Origin: Apium graveolens
Taxonomy: Eukaryota > Streptophyta > Magnoliopsida > Apiales > Apiaceae
Assembly: GCF_009905375.1 (NCBI RefSeq)
Contig: NC_133655.1
Span: forward strand, 171,677,141 to 171,741,140
Reading direction: 5' to 3'
Length of the DNA: 64,000 nt
Positions 11,073 to 22,234 of the stretch are shown piece after piece (the first letter of the stretch is position 1; each line of letters begins with the position of its first letter). A program made the translations under genes and the position numbers. The notes below the pieces were generated by a model. The model was given only the letters and a program-made list of their open reading frames with translations. It searched no databases and was not told the DNA's origin.

Positions 11073-12500
11073 ATGGTTAACGAAAGTTAGGTTATCGTTG
11101 GTGGTGGTAGCAGTTCGGGTGCAACTGCTGGGGCCATTGATTGGACCACCTATAGTTTCCCACAAGCTGTTGAACTAACCGGTTTACCGGAGAAATTCAA
11201 CGGTGGCATTGGCTTTTCTCGCTGGCAGAAAAGGATGAAGTTGTGGCTGACTATAAAGGGTCTGTGGCCGGTTGTGGAATATGAGTAACCAGTAGTGGAT
11301 CAAGAGAAGGCTGACACAGTTAAGGCTTTTGCGAAGTGGGCTGAGAAGGATGGAGTGGCTAGGGCGGCCATTCTGGCGGCACTAACAAACACTTTGTTTG
11401 ATGTCTATTCTTCTGATGCCTACTCTGTAAAACTCTTATGGGAGAAGCTGGACCAGACACATAATACTGACTCACAAGGTCTAGAAAAGTATTCTGTGGC
11501 AAGGTTCCTTGAGTTCAAGCTGGTGGACAATAAGTCCATGACTGAGCAGGTGCATGAGTTCGAGATGATAGTGCATGCTTTGAAGGAGTCTGGAATGAAT
11601 CTCCCGGAGAAGTTCAAGGTGATGAGTGTGATTGAAAAACTCCCGAAGTCTTGGGAAGAGTTCTCTCTCTCCCTGAAAAGACAGAAAGGAGAGATCACCT
11701 GGACCAACCTTATGCTGGACATCTCGGTGCAAGAACAACACAAGTCCAAATAGGGACATGTGATGCCAACTGAACACGGTACCTCGAAGGTAAACATAAC
11801 AACTGTAGGACAAAAGAGGAAGGCTTTTGCTAAGAAAGCTAATAGTAATAAACCTAAGAGTGACAAGGACAAGGCCAAGAAACCCAAGGCAAACAAACCA
11901 TGCTGGTCTTGTGGGCAGGTTGGGTACTGGAGTAAGGACTGCCCTACGAAGAAAGCGAAGAAAACCGAGGTAGCGCAAGCGAATGTTGTGCTTGGAACCG
12001 CAAGTGGGCCTGTAGTGAACATGGTTGTTGGTGAGGCTACGGCTTCTGAAACCGACGTTGACCGGTATGTATCCTACAACCCTGTGATATTTTCTACCTA
12101 TCTGTCAAATGAATGGTTGATAGATACTGGAGCTAATGTACATATTTGTGCTGATATTAGTTTATTTATATCTTATCAACAGAGTCATAGCCTGACTGTG
12201 AAGATGGGGAATGCTAGTGTTGCTCAAGTACATGGAGTTGGAAACGTGGATCTGAAGTTCCCTTCAGGACGTATTCTATCTCTGACGAGAGTGCATCATG
12301 TTCCCAACATGCGTAGAAATATAATAAGTGGAAGCTGTTTAGTTTCTAGTGGTTTTGAAATTTCGTTCAAGTGTAATAAAGTAGTTCTTATTCACACTGG
12401 TATATTCTTTGGCAAGGGTTACTTGTCAAATGGTTTATTTGTTATTAATGCGGATCCCGTTTTGGGAAATTTGAATAATAATGTTATTTTCTACTGTTAA
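11073..12500 (+). pseudogene. gag: Element 1 gag plus protease region
   Basis: The frame opens with ATG at 11073 and is cut by TAG at 11088, TAA at 11286 and TAG at 11751. It carries a copia gag (UBN2-type) with GLPEKFNG, then WQKRMKLWL and VIEKLPKSWEEF. A zinc knuckle at about 11902-11943 has the spacing CX2CX4-X4C, but its histidine is tyrosine (CWSCGQVGYWSKDC), so metal binding is damaged. The protease follows with WLIDTGANVHIC, keeping the catalytic Asp-Thr-Gly. Gag builds the particle and the knuckle binds RNA; the protease matures the polyprotein. A frameshift near 12480 moves the downstream part to another frame. Product type is certain; it cannot be expressed whole. Confidence 0.85.
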
Positions 12501-15186
12501 CTGTATTGAATCCTCAAATATATGGCATGCTAGACTAGGTCATTTAAACTTTGGTGCTCTTAAGAACATGATGAACTTAGAGTTGATTCCAAAATATGCC
12601 ATAGAAAAGAATTCTAAATATCAAGTATGTGTGTCTGCTAAACAGATAAGGAAACCTTTTCATAACGTTGTTAGGGATTCAGACTTGTTAGATTTAGTAC
12701 ACACTGATATTTGTGAATTTGGTGGTGTGTTGACCAAGGACCAGTTTAGATACTTCATTACTTTTATAGATGATAGTAGTAGATACTGTTATGTTTATTT
12801 ACTTAGACATAAGGATGAAGCACTTAGTAAATTCATTATATATAAAACTGAAGTAGAAAAATAAACTAGTAGGTTACTTAAAAGGTTGAGATCTGATAGA
12901 GGTGGTGAGTATACGAGTAATGCTTTTAATGAATTTTGTGCAAACAATGGTATAGTTCATGAAGTTACTCCACCATACACACCAGAGTCTAATGGGGTTG
13001 CTGAGCGAAAGAACAGAACATTTAAAGATATGATTAATAGTATGCTTATTAACTCTGGGTTGCCTAAATACATGTGGGGAGAGGCTCTAAATACGGCTTG
13101 CCATATTTTGAATAGAGTCCCTCTGAAACACATGGATAAAACACCCTTGGAGTTATGGAAAGGCAGGATGACTAGTCTTAAGTATCTTCATGTGTGGGGG
13201 TGCCTTGCTAAGGTGCTTGTTCCTGAACACAAGAGAAAGAAACTAGGTCTAAAGACTGTTGACTGTATCTTTCTGGGCTATCTTGAAACCACTACATCTA
13301 TGAGATTTTTAGTGTTAAAATCTGACATAGATGGTATAGTGGTAAATACGATAGTTGAATTTCGAGATGCGACATTCTTTGAGAATGTCTACCCTATGAA
13401 GACTGGAATACCTGAAACGACTTCTGAGGAAGATCCTACTCACACATCAAGTTCTATTCCTGATCATGTGGAAAAAATGACAAATGTGGGGGCGGAACCT
13501 AGTAGTAGCTCTAGTCCTAAGGAACTAGAGGAACCAAGGAGAAGTAAGCGTGCAAAGGTAGTCAAGGATTTTGGAGGTGATTTCATCACTTACAATATCG
13601 AGGACGAACCTTTAACTTTCCAGCAAGCTATGGATTCTTCTGAGTCAAGGCACTGAAAGGGCGCTGTCAAGAGTGAAATTGACTCTATTGTTTCTAATGG
13701 AACATGGGAGTTGGTTGATCTCCCTCCTGGGTATTCTATTATTGGGTGCAAATGGGTCTTTAAAAGGAAGTTGAACTCTGACGGCTCAATAGATAAGTAC
13801 AAAGCTAGATTGGTAGCTAAGGGTTTTAAGCAAAAGGAAAGAATTGATTATTTTGATACATACTCTCCGGTTGCAAGAATGGTAACAATCCGAATGCTTA
13901 TAGCATTGGCTTCAGTCCATGGTCTTATCATCCATCAGATGGATGTAAAGACGGTTTTTCTTCATGGTGAACTTGAAGAAGAGATTTATATGGATCAGCC
14001 TGATGGATTTGTTGCATCAGGCAATGAAAGGAAAGTATGTAAGTTGATCAAGTCCATCTATGGCTTGAAACAAGCTCCCAGAGATTGGCATAAAAAGTTT
14101 GATGAAACTATATTGCCTTTCAGTTATAAGATTAATGAAAGTGATAAGTGTGTCTACACTAAAGTTAAAGGTAATTAGTGTATTATTTTGTGCCTATATG
14201 TGGATGACATTTTATTGTTTGGAACCAATATTGAGATTATTAACGAGACTAAAGAATTCTTGAAGAGGCATTTTGAAATGAAGGATATGGGTGAGGCAAG
14301 TGTGATTCTTGGATTCAAACTGATTCAGTCCACTGAAGGAATAACCTTGACTCAATCTCATTATATAGAGAAATCTATACTTGAGAAATTTGGTTATTCA
14401 CAGTGTAGAATCGCTAGTACACCTTATGATTCGAAAGTTGCCCTTGTCAAGAATACTTCAGGAGTGCCTGTGTCTCAGTTAAGGTATTCTCAGATTATTG
14501 GGAGCTTGCAGTATCTTGCTAACTGCACTAGACCAGATATTTCATATTCTGTGTCTAAATTGGCTAGATATACAAGCTGTCCAAATAGAACTCATTGGGA
14601 TGCTCTTGATAGAGTACTTAGATATCTAAAAGGCACAATGTACCTTAGTTTACACTACAGGAGATTTCCTGGTGTGTTTGAAGGGTACAGTGATGCAAGT
14701 TGGATAGCTAAGAAGTCTGGTTCCAATGGAGTGACTGGATACGTGTTCACCTTGGTTGGTGGAGCAATATCCTGGAAGTCAAGCAGACAGACTATTGTTA
14801 CTCGGTCTACTTTTGAGGCTGAGTTGTGTGCACTTGATGCCACAGGGACGGAGGCTAAATGGTTACACGGACTTATGTCTGCAATACCTGTAGTAAGCAG
14901 ACCGCTTCCTGCTATTGCAATTCACTGTGATAGTCGAACAACTATCGACAAGATTAGCAGTAAAAAGCATAATGCTAAAACTAAGAGACACATCCAAGTT
15001 AGACTCAAGTCTATAAGGGGTTTAGTGACTGATAGGATCATAACTATAGAGTTCATAGGAACTCAGAATAATATAGCTGATCCTCTTACTAAAGGACTGA
15101 AACCTGTAGTGGTCCTTAAGTCAAGGTTGGGGATGGGACTGTCAACCCATCATAATTCATCAATAGTGGGAACCCAATACACATGA
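12481..15186 (+). pseudogene. pol: Element 1 pol: integrase, reverse transcriptase, RNase H
   Basis: Domains in order are the GAG-pre-integrase motif (WHARLGHLNFGALKNM), the integrase core (FIDDSSRYCYVY, SDRGGEY, PESNGVAERKNR, containing the DDE residues), reverse transcriptase ([29 protein letters not shown], active site LYVDDILLFG) and RNase H, ending ADPLTKGL. Together they copy the RNA to DNA and insert it. Stops interrupt it at 12862 (TAA), 13654 (TGA, where Trp is expected) and 14176 (TAG, just before the active site). No further frameshift is evident. The end at 15186 precedes about 520 bp of noncoding leader to the polypurine tract. Confidence 0.88.
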
Positions 15187-15699
15187 GAGGAGATCCCTCG
15201 AAGTGTATTCAATGGGTAATAACAAGCTGTAAGGATGAGTTGGTAGTACCTTTGCTACATAGATGATATTATAGTATCTGAGTCTATCCCCTGTAAACCT
15301 AGAAGGTACTAACACTCCCAGAAAAGCAAGAGTGTTAAAACTCTGAATGGGATCAAGTCATTTGACGAGATAGAGGCAGTATATCTCTGGAGATGCCCAG
15401 CTAAGCGAATGTAATTGTGTGGTCGCAATTAGAGGATAGGGTTAATCCTTGAAGCATTCGACGAACAGGATCGAGACATGACCATTAATGTCTCAAAGCC
15501 GTAGATTGGCACCATAACCTTTGACTTGTCGTCGTCTATGGAATATGGTTATACTAAACGGATTAAGATTCAAGGTGAAATATTCCATCTGAGTCCGATA
15601 GCCATTGAAGTAGGGGAATTAGGAGGGTTCAAACCCGGAAGGGTACCGACTCTGAAAAACAAGTCATGATGGGAAATTGATCGCATTTCTGTATGGATT
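15187..15699 (+). other. Element 1 untranslated region before the 3' LTR
   Basis: Noncoding between the pol stop and the polypurine tract. No ORF3-like frame is present, which separates this element from the Sirevirus-like ones downstream. Confidence 0.6.
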
Positions 15700-15709
15700 T
15701 GTGGGGGAT
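15700..15709 (+). promoter_or_regulatory. Polypurine tract of element 1
   Basis: TGTGGGGGAT directly abuts the TG of the right LTR, the expected place for the plus-strand DNA primer. Confidence 0.75.
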
Positions 15710-16746
15710 TGTTGGAAAATTAGGATTTTAGAGCTTAATTTAATTATGTTCTTGATGTTAATCCTAAAATCTAATGATTGGAAATTGTTCAATGATATTT
15801 GAACTTAAATTTTCATATATGGTTTTAAGAATTTTCTTAATGAAATCCATATGAAATGAGAGTTGAAAGTAGCTTGGAAAAACTTGGAAAATTTGAGAAT
15901 GTTTGTCCCACATTGAAATAAATAAAGGGGGTTGTGTGCTTTATATGGTATTATCCACATGAGTAGTATACAACTACTAAGGTGTGTGATGGTCCATTGT
16001 GTTGTTGTTGTGTCCTTCACGCGCGCACACACACACACGCGCCCCCCCCGCCACGCCACGCACCGCACCGCACCGGACCGGACCCAAATCAGAACTTAAC
16101 TTAAGTTCTGATAATAATGTGGGTGTTAATGTGAAAAGCTGTTACAAATAATTTAAATTCAAAATCTGATCAGTTTTGATTTTTTTATTAATGAAGCAGT
16201 TTAATTCAGACATTAAGTGTGTTGACAGTTTCATTTTTCCTCTCCTATAAATAGAGGCTAAACTGAATATATAAAAAATATACACACTACATTCTCTTCT
16301 CTACTCTTCAACCTCTCTGCATTTCTCTCCCACAAGTCCTGAAGTGCTGATATTTTCCGGCGACTGAGGTGCTGGTCGAAGTGGAGCTTTTGTTGCTGCT
16401 GTTAACATAAACTCCGAGCTGTTTTATCCTGGTGGAGATATTGTGCGCATCCCAAACGCAGCAGGTAGGGGCAATATTCTCTTCAAGAGCAGCCAGGACT
16501 TCGAGCAAGGTCTGGTGACTCAGCTGTGATCATTTTTCTTGGCATTTTGTATCTGTGAACCTTTATTTCAGTCACTGTTAAAAGTTATGGTTTCGGGTAC
16601 ATCTTTCTTTCTCTCTTCGTTATTTCAGTTACTGATTTTGTTTATCTGCATGTTTTGTTTTGTTAACTGTGGTCTTGGCCTAAACTTGCTAAATTCTTTA
16701 TACACTTGCTTCTATGTTGCTATATTTGTTAGTGAGATTTACAACA
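15710..16746 (+). repeat. Element 1 right (3') LTR, 1037 bp
   Basis: It starts TGTTGGAAAATTAGG and ends TTTACAACA. It matches the left LTR with a few percent substitutions, apart from the roughly 300 bp missing after 16083. The CA/CG-rich block is also present here (about 16017-16080). Confidence 0.9.
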
Positions 16747-17678
16747 CTCTATGCTGTTTTTAGACTAATCGTTCCAACATAATTCGGACTTTGTGAAAGT
16801 CTAGCATTGAATCATTGCATGTATTTAAAAATTATAATCAACAATGCCTTTTTGATTTTTTGTCAGAGTATGTATTTTATATTTTTTAGTTAAAAATATT
16901 TATTATTCTTGCCAATTGAGCAATGTACGGTATAAACCTTATTTTTCAAACTTCAATTTAGACGGTCCAAATTTTAAACTACTTCAATTATCGGTAGATA
17001 ATAAGTAAAGTATTTATTAAAAATTTGATAGTTCCGTCAAAACATATGAGATGGTTGATTCATGATTAATGAATATGCTTAACGAAAGTCAAAACCTCAA
17101 TTCATATATTAGTGTATGGATTAGTAATAGTAATATGATAATTGAGAACGCACACTTCATTTTCATCTCATTTAACCCTTATTCCCCTCATTTTCATATC
17201 CGTTTTTCAGTTCAACTAACGATCCAAATGCTGATGGTATTTATGCAAGCTGGTTTTCTTTTTCTGGATGTAGATTGGTATATATGGTTGGTTTTAGGAC
17301 TTTTTGACTACATTACCTCATGCCTAATTCGACTGCAAAAAAGGGGGCCGAATACATCATCAATGAATTTGGGCCTATATAATATAAATGTTTTTAATTC
17401 TTCAGCATGTTCAAAGCAGTTTCAAAGTTTTGTTAGTAAAGGGCCTTGAACTTTAAACTTGTAAAAGCTGGCCTCTATCTCACTACAACACTACGTGGCA
17501 CGTGCATGTTTGGTTCACCGCAAAGTAAAGGCATGCTGGGGGTTTTATAAAAAATGTAATTTATAACTTAAAATTGAAAAATGTTATATATAATATAAGT
17601 GATATGAGAATGTTAACAAGTTATATAGTTATTTGAATAATTTTACTTATAATTTTGACGATATGTTTTGATAAAATA
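16747..17678. other. Intergenic DNA, nothing recognised
   Basis: AT-rich. A 126-codon frame at 17069-17449 has no domain or compositional support and I do not accept it as a gene. Confidence 0.45.
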
Positions 17679-17999
17679 TACTTCTGTCCCATTCATTTCT
17701 TACACTTTTCTTTTTTGAATGTACGATTCAATTCTATAATTTCAAACTTACCAAAAATAGTAAAAAATTAATAATATAAAAATCAACCACATCCACTACT
17801 TTCTCCCACTATACTTACTTTATTCATTAAATATTGACGGGTCCCACAACTTTACCCAACTTTATATTTTTTCTCACTAAATTATACTTTTTCTTTCTCT
17901 CTCATCCCACTACCTTACCAAAACTAATATTATTTTAATAAATTTCTTGTCCTCCGTGCCCAAACTATTTGTATAGAAATGGTTGGGACGGAGGGAGTA
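17679..17999. mobile_element. Stowaway-like MITE (Tc1/mariner type), about 320 bp
   Basis: The left end TACTTCTGTCCCA and the right end GTTGGGACGGAGGGAGTA are imperfect inverted repeats of the well-known plant form CTCCCTCCGTCCC, bounded by TA. The interior is noncoding and AT-rich. Such elements are mobilised in trans by mariner transposases; none is encoded here. Confidence 0.75.
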
Positions 18000-18768
18000 A
18001 CTTGTAAGTTTTAAAAGTTTCAAATTAATTCAAATTAGCGTTATTACCCGTGCGAGGCATGGGTAGCTTTATTTATAAAAAAATATTGCTATTTTTTAAT
18101 ATACTTTTACGATATTTGTGTTATTTCATACAATATTGCGTGGTTCATGTTACAAGGATTAATGTAATGACGATTATCCCTAAATTTATATTATGCCACG
18201 AATATAAAATTTAGAATGCCCTCCTACCATTGAAAATAATGGTTTTCTATCAAGTCTCAATGATTTTTTCAATTGGAGATACCAAAAATACTATAATATT
18301 TATGTATCATATTTATCAAAATATGGGGCAAAATAGTAAAAAAATTTACACGGTCGAACTCGAACTTCAAATTATTCGGCACATAAAGCTCACGAGTCTT
18401 ATCGAGCCGATACTTTTTTTTTAATATAAATATATTTGTATGTAAATATTTAATATTTCATTTATATTTTATATATTTAATAGAAGCAATTTCGAGCATA
18501 ACCTATCATATTTCGAGTTTTTGTCAATATTTAGTGAAATTGATTCAAGGTTTTGAGCGGAACTTGAGGCGACCGGACTATTTACGACCCGAGTTTCAAG
18601 CTTGATTTAAGATTCAGTTGAAACTGAGCTCGTGCTCGAGTCCGAATATTTTTAATCGAGTTCAAGCCTGAAAGTTTTCGACTCGGCTTGATTATAGCCT
18701 TAGTTGTTGTACACAACTATAAAGTTAATACTTTTTTATCGTAGGTAACCCGCAACCGCTACCATTCG
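18000..18768. other. Intergenic DNA with a hairpin and a CGAG-rich repeat
   Basis: An imperfect hairpin ACCCGTGCGAGGCATGGGT lies at about 18047-18065, the kind of word seen near Helitron ends. A CGAG/CTCG-rich block at 18355-18700 resembles 7985-8215. No gene. Confidence 0.4.
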
Positions 18769-19755
18769 TGTTGGGAATATGTTGTGAACTTGATGATTTC
18801 ATTAACAAAACACCTTAGTAGATTCAACTTAGTGTATTATGTAGCACTCGACGGATAAACAAATATAGTCCCGACGGATGACTCAATACAGTCCTGACGG
18901 ATGATGATTTGACATCCATCGAGTGAGTAGCTTATGTAACAATAAGTCATGTAACACATTTCTGCAAATACCTTTGTATAGATTCTGTAGTAGCATATAA
19001 GTCATGTTTACTTTAATTAGATATGCAGAATAGGTTGATTAATTGTACATAGATGATGTCTTGTAATTCTGCATAAATGAAATGAAGTCAAGTGCCAAAT
19101 AGCTACCCGATGGATGATCAACAAAGCTACCCGATGGATGATCAACAAGGCAACCCGACGGATGATCATGTACCCGACGGATGATCAATTCAAATATCTG
19201 TTGACAGTGACAACACAGTCACATGCGTCGAGTGTATGCAAAAGGAATGTGGAAACCTATTCAACTGGGTTTTTTTGAGAACAAAGAAGTATTGCCATTT
19301 CCGTGCTATTATAAAGATATTCAAAGATGCTGGAATATAGTAGTGAAGCAGCATAGTATTAGAATAACAAGAATAGCAAATAGAATAACAAGAAGACTAA
19401 GCAAATATTTTCTCAGAGAAACAATTGTAAGCTGAATCTTTTAGCATTTCTCTGTAAGTTTAGTTGTTCTTATTTGTAAGCAGCTGTGAGCTATTCAAAC
19501 TTCAGAGAGTTCTCTTGATATATATATATATATATGTCTGATGGATACATTCAAATCCACCAGAAAGTTTTAAAGACTTGTATTTTTATTACTTTGTGTT
19601 TTGATTCATATTTAACTTGTCATTCTGCACTTTGCAAATCAAAACACTGACATATATATATTTTAAGTTAGAACATTTTATAATTCAGAAAAAGTTTCAA
19701 GAATTCCATTTAACCCCCCCTTCTGTAATTCTTGTTGCATTGTTAGGGACTAACA
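18769..19755 (+). repeat. Element A 5' LTR, 987 bp
   Basis: It starts TGTTGGGAATATG and ends GGGACTAACA, preceded by the C-rich word TTTAACCCCCCCTTCTG usual near the end of Sirevirus LTRs. It holds two clusters of the family motif CGACGGATGA (18848-18925 and 19106-19192). A TA run at 19518-19536 may act as a TATA element. Confidence 0.85.
19101..19193 (+). repeat. Tandem family-A motif array in the LTR
   Basis: Four units of about 20-24 bp, each CTACCCGATGGATGATCAAC or CCCGACGGATGATCA, stand in a row. The same motif recurs singly throughout elements A and C. Confidence 0.85.
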
Positions 19756-19768
19756 TTAGTATCAGAGC
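19756..19768 (+). promoter_or_regulatory. Primer-binding site of element A
   Basis: TTAGTATCAGAGC directly follows the LTR. It is one base off the usual complement of initiator-Met tRNA (TTGGTATCAGAGC). Confidence 0.75.
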
Positions 19769-19814
19769 AAGCTCTTGAAGAACAAAGAGTTTAAAGATCA
19801 CAACAAACAACAAA

Positions 19815-22214
19815 ATGAACAAGAAGGATGTTGAAGTCAAGATTCATTTTCTGGACAAAGATGATTACCATCACTGGAAGGTAAATATGCATCTTCATTT
19901 ACTTTCTCAAGATGAGGCCTATGTGGATTGCATAGAGAGAGGCCCTCATGTACCAATGAGAGCTGCAACTGGAAATGAGCCATCAGTTTCCAAGCCAAGG
20001 CATGAATGGTCATATCCTGATATTGAACAAGTCAGGAAAGACAAGAAGACCATGAATATTCTGTTCAATGGAATTTATGGTGACATGTTTGAGAACATCA
20101 TCAATTGCAAAACTGCCAAAGAAGTTTGGGATAGAATTAAGATTATCTGTGATGACACTGAATAAGTTAGAGAAAACAAGATGCAGTTACTAATTTAGCA
20201 ATATGAGCATTTCCACTTTGAAGAAGGTGAAACTCTCACTGATATCTTTAGTAGATTTCAAAATCTACTAAATGCTCTAAAGCTGCATGAAGGAGTCTAC
20301 CAAACCAAGGATTCTAACCTCAAATTTCTGAGATCCCTTCCAAAAGAATGGAAACCAATGACAGTCTCCTTGAGAAATTCATAAGAATACAATGAGTTTA
20401 CACTAGAGAGACTATATGGCATTTTAAAGACTTATGAGCTTGAAATAGAGCAAGATGAAAGAATGGAGAAAGGAAGAAAGAGAGGAGGGTCCATTGAACT
20501 GGTTGCTGAGTTAGAGAAAGAGAAGGAGATGAAGATAAAAGCTATTGAGTCTACTTCAAAGGTCTGTGAAAACAAGGGCAAGGGGCTGGTAGCAGAAAAT
20601 GAAGATTCTTTGAGCCAAGATGATATGGATAACGTTGATGAACATCTAGCATTTCTTTCCAAAAGATTTGCCAAGCTCAAGTTCAAGAAGAACTTTGGAG
20701 CAGCTAAGCCAAATAGAAACATGGTGGATAAATCAAAATTCAAATATTTCAAATGTGGCTTAGCAGGGCACTTTGCCAATGAGTGTAGAAAGTCAAATTC
20801 CAGCAAAAAGAAGTTTGAGCCTGTGGATTATAAACATAAATATTTTGAGTTGCATAAACAAAAGGAAAAGGCTTTCATTACACAAGAAAATGACTGTGCA
20901 ACAGATGGTCTGGATGAGGATGAAGATGTCAGCTATATCAATCTAGCCCTAATGGCCAAGTCTGATAAAACAGAGACAAGTTCTTCAAGTAATCAGGTAA
21001 TCACTACTAACCTTGCACATTTATCTAAAGCCGAGTGTAATGATGCAATAAATGACATGTCTACAGAATTATATCATTTGCGTGTTACACTTAAGTCCCT
21101 CACTAAGGAAAATGCTAAAATCAAAGAAAACAATTTGTTTTTAAGTGAGAGAAATAATATGCTAGAGTCTCAGTTTATTGAATTTGAAAAACTGAGAATT
21201 GAGTGTAAGACTGCTAAGGATGAATTAACGGAGTCCTTGAAGAAAGAAGAGATTTTGAAGAAGCAGCTTGAACGAGAACATGAGGTGATTAATGCATGGA
21301 TAACATCTAGAGATGTTCATGCTCAAATCACCAAAGTTCAAGGTATTGAGTCCTTTTGTGATACAGCCTGGAAAAAGAATAAGGAGAAGCTGGAATCCAA
21401 TTTGGTTGAAGGATTTCTAACAAATATGGACTCGACGGATGATGAGAGTTATCCGTCGGATAACCAAAAGGATTATCCGTCAAGTGACATAAATCCTCAT
21501 CCGTCGGTTGTGAGCAAACCTGTAAGTAAAGCCAAACTTGCCAAGTTAAATGAAAAATATGGATCAGTTTCCAAAAACTTAATTTCAGGAGAATCTAGTA
21601 AAGTGAGGAAGGAGAAGAAAGTGAATGTTGGTCATCTGTCTATCAAGCAATTGAATGACAGACTAGAAATGATTGAGGTTAAAACAGAGGCTAAAAGGAA
21701 AACCAATAGAAATGGGAAAGTAGGGATTAACAAACATAGCAACTACACACCTGATAAATATGCTCCTAGAAAAATCTGTGTTAAGTGTGGTAGTGCTAAT
21801 CATTTTTCTGTTAATTGCAAACTTGCCATGCCTACTCCTATGTCTATACCCTCCCCTTTTTCCAACATGAATGACATGTCTTCTATGCCTATGAATACTA
21901 TGTCTACACAGATTATGAATGCACAATTTGCTAATATGCCATTTGTACCTAATCCTTATTATGCTGCATTTAGTTTGCCTCAAATGCCATTTAGCATGCC
22001 CTACTAGAATAACATGTTTGTTAATAGCATGCCATTTCCTGTTAATCAAAATGTGCCTGATAATTCTGTTTTAATGAATGGTTTCAAAGGTCCAACTCAG
22101 ATGACTAAGGATGAATCTGATATCCCCAAGTCAAATGAGATCAAACCTAAGAAACAGAAGAAGAAAGCTAACAAGAAAGGACCCAAGGAAACTTGGGTAC
22201 CAAAATCAACTTGA
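19815..22214 (+). pseudogene. gag: Element A gag
   Basis: The frame starts with ATG at 19815 (MNKKDVEVKIHFLDKDDYHH) about 45 bp after the primer site. It runs in one frame to TGA at 22212, interrupted by TAA at 20163 and further stops before 20463. It holds the copia gag core (WDRIKIICDDTE, then a knuckle at about 20740-20790). That first knuckle has lost its first Cys (YFKCGLAGHFANEC); a second one, ICVKCGSANHFSVNC at about 21772, is intact. The C-terminal third is Met- and Pro-rich (NMPFVPNPYYAAF), then Lys-rich, ending TWVPKST. The family motif occurs twice as CGACGGATGAT and ATCCGTCGG at 21432-21510. Gag packages the element RNA. Confidence 0.85.
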
Positions 22215-22234
22215 TTTGATTTTAATGTGTGCAG
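22197..22234 (+). other. gag-pol junction segment of element A (38 nt, GT...GCAG)
   Basis: The segment begins GTACC after the in-frame TGG codon of gag (22194-22196) and ends TGTGTGCAG just before the first pol codons. Its gag-frame reading ends at TGA 22212. Gag is in frame 3 and pol in frame 2 of the window. If these 38 nt were skipped, the two would be in one frame. Equivalent segments exist in B, C and D. Either a very short intron or a translational bypass would explain it. Confidence 0.6.

Larger units (their letters stand above)
9709..16746 (+). mobile_element. Element 1: Ty1/copia LTR retrotransposon, complete but broken
   Basis: Two LTRs bracket a copia-order coding region of gag, protease, integrase, reverse transcriptase and RNase H (integrase before RT identifies Ty1/copia). 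The flanks CTATA (9704-9708) and CTCTA (16747-16751) match at 4 of 5 bases, an aged 5-bp target duplication. The polypurine tract GTGGGGGAT ends at 15709. I find no clear initiator-Met primer site after the left LTR. The coding region has one frameshift and about six stops, so the copy is dead. The lineage within copia is not assigned; it is not Sirevirus-like, because it has no third ORF. Confidence 0.9.

Noticed and set aside
11420..12022. 200-codon frame on the minus strand
   Set aside because: Exact antisense of element 1 gag, whose plus-strand domains are unmistakable.
17069..17449. 126-codon frame in intergenic DNA
   Set aside because: No similarity, biased hydrophobic composition from AT-rich DNA, no promoter or splice context.
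19101..19193. CRISPR-like regularly spaced repeats
   Set aside because: Units abut with no unique spacers and lie in a plant LTR; it is a tandem motif array.
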